Assembly (NCBI GenBank): GCA_002682825.1
Contig: NOKP01000007.1
Span: 1,364,001-1,428,000, forward strand
DNA: 64,000 bases
From: Neonectria sp. B-13
Taxonomy: Eukaryota > Ascomycota > Sordariomycetes > Hypocreales > Nectriaceae
Reading direction: 5' to 3'
A program made the translations under genes and the position numbers. Below the pieces are notes generated by a model, which was not told where the DNA came from, did no database searches, and saw only the letters and a list, made by a program, of their open reading frames with translations. Within the stretch, counting starts at the first letter, position 1. Every line of letters begins with the position of its first letter. Below, in pieces: positions 34,291 to 44,448 of this stretch.

Positions 34291-35849
34291 ATGGCCCTCA
34301 ACTTGAGAACGTCCACCCGGGCTTTCAAGGTACGTCTACACTCGCCAATGATCATGCCCCGCGTCATCCCTCCCTTTAACCTCGTATAACAACTCACATG
34401 CGCCTCTCTTGCAGCCCTTCGCCCGCGTCGCCCTCTCCGGCGCCCGCGGATATGCCACCGCCGAACCCGACCTCAAGACCACCCTCAGGGAGGCCATCCC
34501 CGCCAAGCGCGAGCTCCTCAAGAAGGTCAAGGCCCACGGCAACAAGTCCCTCGGTGAGGTCAAGGTCGAAAACGCCCTCGGCGGCATGCGCGGCCTCAAG
34601 GCCATGATCTGGGAGGGCTCCGTCCTCGACGCCAACGAGGGCATTCGCTTCCACGGCCGCACCATCAAGGACTGCCAGAAGGAGCTCCCCAAGGGCAAGA
34701 CCGGCACCGAGATGCTCCCCGAGGCCATGTTCTGGCTGCTCCTCACCGGCCAGGTCCCCTCCACCAACCAGGTCCGCGTCTTCTCCCGCGAGCTCGCCGA
34801 GAAGTCCCAGATCCCCCACTTCGTCTCCAAGATGCTCGACGACTTCCCCAAGGACCTCCACCCCATGACCCAGTTCGCCATGGCCGTCTCCGCCCTCAAC
34901 TACGAGTCCAAGTTTGCCAAGGCCTACGAGGACGGCCTCAACAAGGCTGACTACTGGGAGCCCACCTTTGACGACTGCATCTCCCTGCTCGCCAAGCTGC
35001 CCACAATTGCCGCCAAGATCTACCAGAACTCCTACCGCGGCGGTGGTGCCCTCCCCGCCGAGGTCGACCTCGAGCAGGATTGGTCCTACAACTTCGCTGC
35101 CATGCTCGGCAAGGGCGGCAAGAAGAACGAGAACTTCCAAGATCTCCTCCGTCTCTACCTTGCTCTCCACGGTGACCACGAGGGTGGCAACGTCTCCGCC
35201 CACGCTACCCACCTGGTCGGAAGCGCTCTCAGCGATCCCTTCCTCTCTTACAGCGCTGGTCTGCAGGGCCTCGCTGGTCCTCTTCACGGGTAAGTTTCTC
35301 CAATGCTGCTCTACGGCTATCTTTCGTTCACCGGGGTACTAACATCAAATTAGCCTTGCCGCCCAGGAGGTGCTCCGATGGATCCTCCAGATGAAGGAGA
35401 ACATCCCCTCCAGCTACACTGATCAGGACGTCAACGACTACCTCTGGTCCACCCTCAATTCGGGCCGTGTCGTTCCTGGCTACGGCCACGCTGTTTTGCG
35501 CAAGCCTGACCCTCGATTCGAGGCTCTCATGGACTACGCTGCGGCCCGCCCTGAGATTGCGAACGACCCCGTTTTCAAGCTGGTCCAGAAGAACAGCCAA
35601 ATTGCCCCCGACGTCCTCAAGAAGCACGGCAAGACCAAGAACCCCTACCCCAACGTCGACAGTAGCTCCGGTGTCCTGTTCCACCACTATGGCTTCCACG
35701 AGACCCTCTACTACACTGCCACCTTTGGCGTCTCACGAGGCCTTGGCCCTCTGGCCCAGCTGATCTGGGACCGTGCATTGGGTCTTCCCATCGAGCGGCC
35801 CAAGAGCATCAACCTCGCGGGTATCCTCAAGGAGGTCGAGGGGAAATGA
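34291..35849 (+). CDS. mcsA: Mitochondrial 2-methylcitrate synthase
   Basis: Condenses propionyl-CoA with oxaloacetate, the entry step of the methylcitrate cycle. Exons 34291-34329, 34415-35289 and 35354-35849 (introns 85 and 64 nt) encode 469 aa. The presequence MALNLRTSTRAFKPFARVA ends near RGYAT, a plausible mitochondrial cleavage site. Citrate-synthase catalytic segments are seen: LHGDHEGGNVSAH, GLAGPLHGLAAQEVL and GRVVPGYGHAVLRKPDPR. The stretch AEPDLKTTLREAIPAKRELL and the ending GLPIERPKSINL match what I remember of Aspergillus methylcitrate synthase McsA better than ordinary citrate synthase. The first exon is only 13 codons. Its position opposite mclA supports the methylcitrate role. 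Confidence 0.9.
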
Positions 35850-36170
35850 GCTTTTGAAGGGGATGAATGAAAAGAAAAGTAACGCCAATGAGAATGAAGC
35901 GACAAGGGCAATGTCTAAATCTGTGTATACCGGGCCGCAAAGGACCTTGATAACCCGTGAGGATGATGAACCATCAATTCCAATAGTTTGAACTCTGGCT
36001 TCTAATGTTTCATTTATACATAACTGTCATGACTGTCTATGATCTATCTAGGATGCGTCTAATTTGATTTGCCCATTACCTTCATCCATTACCTTCACCC
36101 ATTCATTACCCTCACCCTCACTGTCAACCCTCACTTTCATCCCTCAATCCCAGCTTTCAACAGCCCTCGC
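35850..36170. other. Convergent 3' region
   Basis: Spacer between the mcsA and GNAT stops. It contains imperfect repeats of CATTACCTTCACC near 36.07-36.12 kb. No gene seen. Confidence 0.6.
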
Positions 36171-36701
36171 TCACAACTCTTTTTCCAAAACAACAAAGTA
36201 ATAGTCGTCCTTCAAAGCCGAACCACTCAAAATCTCATCGTACGGGAACGGCTTCGTCTGCTCAGTCCTCCGGTACCCGCGCCGCAGATACCACGCAATC
36301 AACTCCTCGCGTGTCCCGATGACATTCAACTCCAGCCGGAGCACGCCCCACTCCTCGCGCGCATACGCCTCGGCGCGCTGGAGCACCAAGCGACCGAAGC
36401 CGCCGGCCTGGCGCAGCGGATCGACGGCGAACAGGCCGAAGTAGCCGGTCTCGGGGTCGCGACGGAGCACCTCGCAGCAGGCGACGAGGGCGCCGTCAGC
36501 CGGGTCATAGGCCAGAAGGACGGCGCCGGCTGGGTCGGAGATCTTGGCGACGACGCCGGCATTGTCGATGCGCGCGCCGCAGAAGAGGTCGGCTTCGGTG
36601 GTCCAGCCGGCGCGGGAGTGCTCACCGCGGTAGGCCGAGGAGACGAGGGCCAGGGTGGCGGGGCCGTCGGCGGGGGTCGCTTTACGGAATGTGAGGGACA
36701 T
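36171..36701 (-). CDS. GNAT family N-acetyltransferase
   Basis: Single-exon 176-aa GCN5-related acetyltransferase. Motif A with the acetyl-CoA pyrophosphate loop is seen as FAVDPLRQAGGFGRLVLQRA (pattern R-x-x-G-G-F-G). It is followed by the helix and strand of motif B (VLRLELNVIGTREELIAWYLRRG), ending in GYRRTEQTKPFPYDE. The closest general type is the small-molecule or N-terminal acetyltransferases, but the acceptor is unknown. No targeting signal is evident. The ATG at 36701 precedes MSLTFRKATPADGP, a standard GNAT beginning. Confidence 0.88.
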   Translation of the reverse strand: MSLTFRKATPADGPATLALVSSAYRGEHSRAGWTTEADLFCGARIDNAGVVAKISDPAGAVLLAYDPADGALVACCEVLRRDPETGYFGLFAVDPLRQAGGFGRLVLQRAEAYAREEWGVLRLELNVIGTREELIAWYLRRGYRRTEQTKPFPYDEILSGSALKDDYYFVVLEKEL

Positions 36702-38144
36702 GGCTGGAGGGGGTTTTTCTCTTGAGGGAGAGGTTGTTGAGACGAAATGAGTTGTCGGGTTAAGAGTTGATTCTATTGTGACAGCAGAGTTGTCAATTCT
36801 AGATTAAGAGCAAGGTAGGTAAGTGAAGACAAATTTTGGATTGCATCAATGCCGCCTTATCAACGACTCTTATCTTGTCAACTCGGTGCGCCCTTTTACT
36901 GACACGGCTAGTCTAACTTTGACATCTTTTGACATCTTTTTGACATCCCGTTGACATTGTTTCAGCTTATTAACGCGAACTCGACATATAGTGGGGAGTC
37001 TAGCTCCGCGCTTTCGCTGAAAGAAGTATGACACCGACTCGTGATTCGGCGCTGAGTGGTGTGTAACGTTCCGTCGGGTATGGCGGCACACGCCGATGTC
37101 GGGTTCAATACACAAAGTAGGTAGTAGGCTTTAGTCTCACAAAAACACACATCTTACGCTACATGAACACTCTAGAACACTCTAGAATAGGTACTCTACA
37201 GGTCAGCATATGGCGGTCTAAATACTCTAATTAGTTAGTTCTTCAGAGGAGACAGTCTTACATTGGAAGTGACATACCCTAGAGCCAAGTGGAAGTCGAG
37301 AGAAGATTACTCATCTTGGCGACTTTAAACTATGACAACCCGTCATAGAGACTCGGGGAAAGGTGCTAAGAAGAAATTGTCGTTTGCAGACAGTCATGGT
37401 GGTTGTAAGTGTCCCTGACCTAAATCGAGGTTGATAACCAGTTTCCCCCCAGTCGGCCACAAAGGCTTTTCGCAGAAACGAAATCTCACTTCCCTATGGA
37501 AATGATAGGAAATCAATTTTGCTTATGCACAGAAATGCTCTCGCTCATGCCAGACAGCATCTTAACACCGATGGCTCTACACGGATGCTCGCAATGGCCG
37601 ACCTCACCGCAGTGGCAAAGTCCAGCGACAAAAAGAAGGCAAGTTTAAGCGGGGGTCACCAACTGAGCAAAATGTCTTAGGTTCGTCCCCGACGTCATCC
37701 CTCAGAAAGACGAATTTTTCTTCTCGACGCATCTGCTTCACTATCAGTTGCTATCTCTAATTTCCCATACCCTCACTCATGCTATATCATCCTTGTCATA
37801 GCTTTGCCAGCCCCACGTTCTTGACCTTTTTTTTATATTTAGTTTCCTCAACGCCAACCTCGAGACGAGCTTGAAGTTTGCAGGGATTACCCAAAGTCCC
37901 CACAACGAGCCGTCCATTGCCGTGCGTTGTCTGCCACGAATTGCTTTCGTTCTGGACGTATCGTCTGTTGCTTGTTTTCGCCATGGAGTCTTTAAGGAGG
38001 GGTGTTTCTCCTGCTTCTTGGAATCTTGCGCATTCTAATTTTTCATCAAACTACCACCAACTGAGTCCAACAATTGGGTTTGGCCTATTGTAGAATTATA
38101 CACCAAAGTACATCGACAAGTGTCTCAACACCACCACCGGCACC
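36702..38144. other. 1.44-kb intergenic between divergent GNAT and OAT genes
   Basis: No gene supported. It contains four copies of TTGACAT within about 36.92-36.96 kb and a near-perfect duplication of AACACTCTAGA near 37.16-37.19 kb. These may be regulatory repeats or chance. The last 300 nt should hold the OAT promoter and leader. Confidence 0.5.
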
Positions 38145-39579
38145 ATGGCCCCTCACGCTGATGTCGACTCGGCTTCCTCAAACTACCGTGCCTCTTCTAC
38201 TGAGACCGCTATCGCCGCCGAGAACGAATTTGCCGCCCACAACTATCACCCGCTCCCCGTTGTTTTTGCTCGCGCCCAAGGCGTTCATGTCTGGGACCCC
38301 GAAGGTCGCCAGTACCTCGACTTTCTCTCCGCATACAGCGCTGTCAACCAAGGCCATTGCCACCCTGAGCTCGTAAAGGCCCTGACTGAACAGGCTAGCC
38401 GCCTCACCCTAAGCTCCCGTGCCTTCTACAACGATGTTTTTCCTCGATGGGCTGAGAAAGTCAACCAAGTGTTTGGCTACGATATGGTCTTGCCTATGAA
38501 CACGGGTGCTGAGGCTGTTGAGACGGCTATTAAGCTTGCCCGCAAGTGGGCGTACAAGGTCAAGGGTGTTCCCAAGGATAAGGCACTTATCTTTTCTGTT
38601 GCCGATAACTTCCATGGCCGAACGGTATGCTTTCGACCATCTGTTATATGATCCCTGTGCCATGCTTACTCTAAGACTCCTAGATGGCTGCTATCACCTT
38701 GTCGACTGACACCGAAGCTAACGATAACTACGGTCCTTATGTCCCCAACATTGGCGCCACCAACCCCTCCACTGGCAAGGCCATTCGATACAACAATATC
38801 GCTGATTTGGAGGAAGTTCTTGAGGCTCATGGAAAGGAGACCGCCGCCTTTATCTGCGAGCCTATCCAGGGCGAGGCGGGGGTTGTCGTTCCCGACGAGG
38901 ATTACCTTCCGCAAGTTCAGGCCCTCTGCAAGAAACACAACGTGCTCTTCATCTGCGATGAGATCCAAACCGGCATCGGCCGCACCGGCCGCATGCTTTG
39001 CTCGCAATGGGCCAACATCAAGCCGGACATCGTCACCCTCGGCAAGGCCATTTCAGGTGGCTTGTACCCCGTCAGCTGTGTGCTCAGCAGCAAGGAGATT
39101 ATGCTGGTTGTTGAACCTGGCACGCACGGATCGACCTATGGAGGAAACCCCCTGGGCTGCGCGGTGTCTATCCGTGCGCTCGAGATTATGGAGGAGGAAG
39201 ATCTGACGGCCAAGGCGGAGCGACTGGGGCATGTCTTCAGGGATGGCATCAGGGCTCTCAATAGCCCTATTATTAAGACCGTTCGAGGTAAAGGTCTGCT
39301 GAACGCAACAGTTATTGATGCATCTGAAGCCAATGGCCGGACAGCCTGGGATCTGTGCCTGCTTCTCAAGAGCAAGGGTCTACTGGTAAGTTGGCCGCAA
39401 CCAAGATCGGTATGTGTGGCGTGCTAATGTTCAACCTGCAGGCTAAACCTACCCACGGCGACATCATCCGGTTTGCGCCTCCGTTGGTAATCTCGGAGAC
39501 GGAGTTGCTCAAGGGCCTGAGCATTATTGCTGAGGCGCTTAAGGAGCTGCCTACCGTTGAGAAGGCTGAGAGCCATTAG
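38145..39579 (+). CDS. Ornithine aminotransferase
   Basis: PLP-dependent class III aminotransferase converting ornithine and 2-oxoglutarate to glutamate-5-semialdehyde and glutamate, linking arginine breakdown to proline. Exons 38145-38624, 38684-39385 and 39442-39579 (introns 59 and 56 nt) encode 439 aa. Features: [17 protein letters not shown] (about 58-74), [19 protein letters not shown], the PLP pocket [28 protein letters not shown], and the Schiff-base Lys281 in TLGKAISGG. These are hallmark blocks of ornithine aminotransferase. There is no mitochondrial presequence, consistent with the cytosolic CAR2-type enzyme of fungi. Confidence 0.95.
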
Positions 39580-40154
39580 ACGAAGCATATGTATTTTTAA
39601 GCCTTAGTGTCTGTCGGGGTGAATGACTTCTCTTACATAAATGGACACAATCGTCACATTGTCTCCATTCCCTTCATCGCGTGTTGTATTCAAGCCGGTT
39701 GCGGGGGCGGGAACGGCGCTGCGGTTTCCGAAATCAACACGACTTGGCCAAGCGAAGTGGGAGAGTTGCCTTCGCTTCTCAAAATGACAAGGCCTTATTC
39801 AGGAGACCAATCATGTCAGGCCCTAGTCGCTGTGACAGGCTTCACGATTGGTGAGAGTAACGATGTTGGGTAGTGAGGTTGCAATGGTGTGGAGCTCCAA
39901 CCCGGGTCCAAGCGATGGCGATGAAAAGGAGCGGGTGAGCCGAGTACCCGAGACGCTTGAGCACGCCCTTGCGCTTTAGGTTCGATCAGGCCATGTTGTC
40001 GGTTCTGGCGCGAGGGGTACGATGAAATGAAGTATCACTCGAGTGCTGACGTGATGGTATACTGAGTTATGTGAATAGTTATTATATACAAACGGTGCAT
40101 GCACTTGATATCCCGCATTATATTAGTATCAAGCGTTCCAACGACCTGTCGGAT
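39580..40154. other. Convergent 3' region
   Basis: Between the OAT stop and the stop of the leftward rhodopsin-domain gene. No coding signal seen. Confidence 0.6.
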
Positions 40155-41733
40155 TTAGACGACGTGCTCCCATCTGCTACTTGACGCTTTCGAGGACTCG
40201 GCCACGTTAGCTTGGCCAGAAGACGACGGCAAGCTTTGCATGTAGAAATCCCCCCGGTAGGCGGTACTCGCAGGCGCAGTCCGGTCATCGTGCCGTCGCT
40301 GGAGATCTTTGAGCAGCGCGTAGAAGAATGGCGTGTTGGCTACCACGCAAGCGCAGAGAATCTCAACCGAAGCCCACTGATGTATCGTGTCAGGACAGTG
40401 CGTGGTCAGAAGCCACAGTGAAATGAAGTGAGCCTTACCATTGAGCGCGACTTTTGCGACACTGATTGATTCAGGATGAGCGGTATTCGTAGTATCGTGA
40501 TGGCTACAACAACAGCGCCAACGCTGAAGAGAAAGCCGAGTTGTATTTTCCTGCCCGCGTGTTAGAGCGAAAGACGAATGCAGCAGGGTTTCGTGCGTAC
40601 GTTTTGAAGTCGAGTCGTAAGTGTTGGAGGACCGGAAAGGGCAGTATTATCAGGGCCACGTCGGATATGATGTTGCATACCGCCATGAGTAGTAGATTGC
40701 CCAGCGCGCGGTGGCATGTGTCGCCTGCGAAGAAGATGTCAGTAGAGGTATTGACGACAAGAGATGCGTAGTCTCCAAAGGGTCGACGCACGGTTGTTGT
40801 CAGCGCTCAGCTCCCACATGCTATTGCCATTGTATTAGTTTTGCTCTGACCAGCCCAGCCCAGTCCAGCCCTTAAGATCGACTTACAGCGAAAGCGGACG
40901 ACACTCTGCCAAGGTGGTAATAAGCACGGCAACGAAGCTGAGGGCGATGAAGGCCCACAGCGTATTGACGACGGCCTTTCCCCAGTGAAAGACATAGATG
41001 AAGCGGGAGTAGAAGGCAAGCAAGCCAAGCTTCAGACACCACAAGCTACCCACAGACGCAGTCAGCACGAGGAGCCCATCGCGGGATTCCGGGACACGCA
41101 CAACAAGGCGTAGCATATTCGGCCGGGTATCAAGAGTTTGTGGGAGAGTATGCGGTCGTGGTCTAGGCGGTCAACGGATAGGCCGCTGGCGGCAGCGTCG
41201 GCGTCGGTGGCGGGATGGTACGTATGGGTCTCGTTGAGGATGAAGGACATGGAGATGCAGGCGGTGCGTCCGACCAGCGGCAAAAGGGCCAGCGCCATGT
41301 AGAGGTCGTCGATGCGCCAGGTGCGGTGGCAGGTCGGGTGCAGCTTGCAGCGGAAGAGGGCGCGGTAGGCGCATCGCGACAGGATCAGCGCCGCGCACGC
41401 GCACGCCGACGCGATGTCGAAGATGACGTCGGGAGACAATTCCATGCCGTTGACATTCTCTGGGCGATGGTCATGGCGAGGAAGCACGGTTCGGTGAGCG
41501 AGCACGGGAGTCGGGGAATCGCCGAAACATGGAGGAGGACGGAGATGGAGATGGAGATGGAGATGGACTTGGCAATTCTGGGGAGACACACACAGACCGG
41601 AGACCTGGGGAAGCCAAGTGCCAAGCCAGACTAGCAGCGTCAGCAGGAAAAAACAGGCTAAACAGGGGCCGTAGCGCCATTCCTTCTTCTGTTCTGCAGC
41701 CTGCTGGCCGTCTAGTGTCCTCTGATCATCCAT
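40155..41733 (-). CDS. SatP/Pth11-like rhodopsin-domain membrane protein
   Basis: Fungal seven-helix integral membrane protein of the rhodopsin-domain family. Six exons on the minus strand: 41733-41102, 41045-40887, 40820-40792, 40724-40601, 40550-40439 and 40376-40155; introns 56, 66, 67, 50 and 62 nt, all GT-AG. Total 425 aa if the first ATG is used. The first intron restores GRICYALFLWCLKLGLLAFY, a hallmark of the family; read without it the gene looks frameshifted. Later helices: ALSFVAVLITTLAECRPLSL, LGNLLLMAVCNIISDVALII, LGFLFSVGAVVVAITILRIP and VEILCACVVANTPFF. The first about 98 residues are uncertain. They contain one hydrophobic segment and an HLHLHLHL run from a hexanucleotide repeat (about 41541-41566), and an additional intron may remove that run. 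Function unknown; relatives include Pth11-like receptors. Confidence 0.82.
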
Positions 41734-42977
41734 GACCGTTGGAGGATAAACTCGGTTGTGCGGAACTACGCTCGTCTGGGTTTACCGCGGCCATAACGGG
41801 CCACCAGAACTGACTCGTTGCACAGTTTGGACGGAGGTACGAATGCAATCACTACGTAATAGTGTTTCCTACGGGCACTCGGTACTACATAGTAGCTAAT
41901 TAGTACTCTCCAGCAGGCTTTCTAAGCATCACAAACAAGCTAGAGACGTGGAGTGAGGCCTGTCTAAATAAACTAACGCCAGTACTCAGAGGCGGTCGGT
42001 CCAGCGGGGTAAAGCATACTAGCGAACGTTGAAATTCAGGATCTAGAATCCAGCGCCACTTTACCACGGCGCTCGTATTCCAGGGCTAACCCTCTTAACA
42101 TCGATGCCACAGCAATTGCCGTCAAGCAGCTTGTCAGCCTCGATGTTCCGCGTGTCAGGTTTCTGGCTTGGCGGACACGACAGGACGTGACTCAACGAGG
42201 ATGCAGGGAGGTATCAGTCAATACACCCCTGAGTGACGATCTACCAGCCACATAAGCTTAATTACCAATATAGATCTTGCCCACGTGTCACACATCTTGA
42301 CCATGCATCTGAAAGCTCTTGGAGTGGTTTGCTGCTGTTGAAAGCCTGGCGTGGCGTATCTTTCCGACAAGAACGTACCAGAGGTTGAGGGCTCCGAGAA
42401 GTGGGGATTTCTAGGCCACTTCCTTATTCTGGCATGCATGGAGAGCCTCTCAAACCAACTCTAGCCTTTGATAAATGGTCAGGAGTTTGTTTCTTAGTAT
42501 AGTATCATTGCTTGATTATGGAAATTACCAGACAACAATAGCGCTATCTGTCTTTGTGGTGCTCCTCACCGATATGCGTTCATAGCTAGGTCTTTGTTCA
42601 TACCTACCTCCATTCAGCCACTCAAGAAGAACGCGGACTGAACCTTGTACCTATGTGCACAAGAACATCAAGAATGTAGAAAAGGTACTGTGTTTTGTTC
42701 AGCCGCCTTTCATCAGCTTAGCTCATCCGAGTATAAAGAATTGTAACTTAGGATGAGAAGCCAGAAACACGCAAGACCGCAGAACAGGACCACCAACAGG
42801 GAATGAACATAAAAGTTTGTTCAATCAATTCTAGACCAAGGCATTGACATCTCGAGTATATAAGTTTCACGCCTTCAGCATTTGTAGCAGCCCTTCTCAA
42901 CCCACTCACACGTCATCACCACACAACGCCACAAAACAACATCACTTACTACCAAACCACCTACTTTCTCGCTAACC
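41734..42977. other. 1.24-kb intergenic between divergent membrane-protein and Cys-rich genes
   Basis: No gene supported. The right end is a well-formed promoter for the small Cys-rich gene: a TATA box and then a C/A-rich leader lacking G for long stretches. Confidence 0.55.
42857..42864 (+). promoter_or_regulatory. TATA box of the small Cys-rich gene
   Basis: TATATAAG lies 114-121 nt upstream of the ATG at 42978 and is followed by an A/C-rich leader, the usual layout of highly expressed fungal genes. Confidence 0.6.
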
Positions 42978-43196
42978 ATGGACTCTCAGATTTCTCCTTT
43001 CACTCTGTCCCGTAACAACGCTGTCGATCAACCTCTTGTTGCGGAACACCACCCAATCTTTGGGGGTGCTGGCATCCAGCCTCGCTCCAACCCACACAGC
43101 ACTCTCTGTCACTGCGCGTGCAAGTGCAATAACCCGATCACAAGTCACTGGGACGCAATGCGTTGTGATACCTGCTGGGTTGGTTGCCCGGAGTAA
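42978..43196 (+). CDS. Small cysteine-rich protein of unknown function
   Basis: Intronless 72-aa protein. Residues 1-40 are unremarkable, without a signal peptide. Residues 41-72 carry a dense cysteine array: LCHCACKCNN, then RCDTCWVGC, giving C-x-C-x-C-x-C, about 14 residues, then C-x-x-C-x-x-x-C. Seven cysteines plus a histidine in 32 residues suggest zinc or other metal binding, or disulfides. Lack of a secretion signal favours an intracellular metal-binding role. The case for a real gene is the TATA box at a normal distance, the A/C-rich leader, the ACCATGG start context and the ordered cysteine spacing. I do not recognise a named family. Confidence 0.68.
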   Translation: MDSQISPFTLSRNNAVDQPLVAEHHPIFGGAGIQPRSNPHSTLCHCACKCNNPITSHWDAMRCDTCWVGCPE

Positions 43197-44448
43197 TTGC
43201 GCCTAAACGTTGCACAATTTGTGTAGAGAAGAGTTTTGCCACGGATAAATTGGTGGTATGGGAGCATAGATAGAGATAATACTGTCACTGACTTGAACAG
43301 ATTGTGAAAATGTTTCAGTAGAAAACTGACTTGATATGAACTTTACTCCTCAATCATCCGTCGAAGTGCTCTTTTACCACCCGAAACAGTAGTAGTATGC
43401 CGATAATAGCTCAATTCTGACGTGACTCCCATTCTCCACTGCTTTGTATTTGTGTTGTGTCGAGTACAATCATTTTCTTGACAGCAAAACATCACAAACA
43501 GCCTACTTTAACGGTGACTGGGCGAATTAGACACCAATTAACTATCTTGAACGAGAATTGTGCTGGTAACAAATATTTTGTAACTCATTGTGTCACTATT
43601 ATTGGCGACTAGGTTTGTGGTAAACCATCCATGACCGACAAAGCCTCGGTAGGTGGAAATTTGTAGTAGTTTCATCACCTCTTTGAACTTGTGAGAAATA
43701 GACTCAGCTTTAAAGATCAGGATCCTCCTCCTGGATGTTGGAAACCCTCGGTTGTCGCCGAGAGCATCGTAGAGACCCAATCACCTCACAAAAAGAAGGG
43801 CACCGCAAGCAACACGCTTGTTGTCTAGAATTGCTGTTCTCGGTTTGCAGGACCTAAATCAATCTCTACGGTAATTATCCGGTGGTTTCTCCCAAGTCAT
43901 CTTTCCGCGAAGAGTCACGACTCACAAGAGATCGACGATCTAGCCTCAAAATGGCGGGATCCCGCTTAGTTGGCGTATGAGAACTGTGGTTACGGTACAA
44001 GATGAGTGGCAATATATCTAACATAATTCTTTTGATGCTTTCTTAGATATTTTGTTGCTAGAGACTGAGGTAACGCCCGGGGCTTTTGAAGCTAAATCTC
44101 ACATGGTATGGTAATTAGTGCCCATCGGCCTGGTTCTGGGAGGCGATAACTGACATGCTCTCCGTGTCAAATTATGGAAATTTGAATTGTTGCCGAAGTC
44201 TCGATAAAGACAACCAAGTCCAGATAGAACAGAGGAAATTATCGACAATCAAAATGCATTCACGTTCTCCCATTCCAAATAGTTTTAGCATCGGACGTCG
44301 GAAAAACCACGGCCCTACGCAGTGATTAACTTGCCCCGTCTCGTAAGCCCACCCCCATTTCCACATCATCTTCACATCGCTCATGCAAGGCTGTTCTGCA
44401 CGAAGGAAAACCCCACTGCCTTGATGCGACTCCATCTGCTAATTCACC
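43197..44448. other. 1.25-kb intergenic, no gene seen
   Basis: AT-richer than the left part of the window. It contains the Cys-rich gene 3' flank and the Zn2Cys6 gene promoter. Open frames (80-87 codons, minus) have no recognisable features. Confidence 0.55.

Noticed and set aside
34394..35287. 297-codon minus-strand open frame
   Set aside because: Antisense to methylcitrate synthase. The Gly/Val/Leu/Glu-rich translation is typical of a reverse-frame shadow.
37020..37110. Possible tRNA, because of a GGTTCAATAC-like T-loop
   Set aside because: No pairing T-stem, acceptor stem or anticodon arm could be formed around it.
40883..41116. Apparent frameshift (pseudogene) in the rhodopsin-domain gene
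   Set aside because: A 56-nt intron with donor GTGCGT, CTGAC branch and GGTAG acceptor restores the family block ICYALFLWCLKLG, so the gene is intact.
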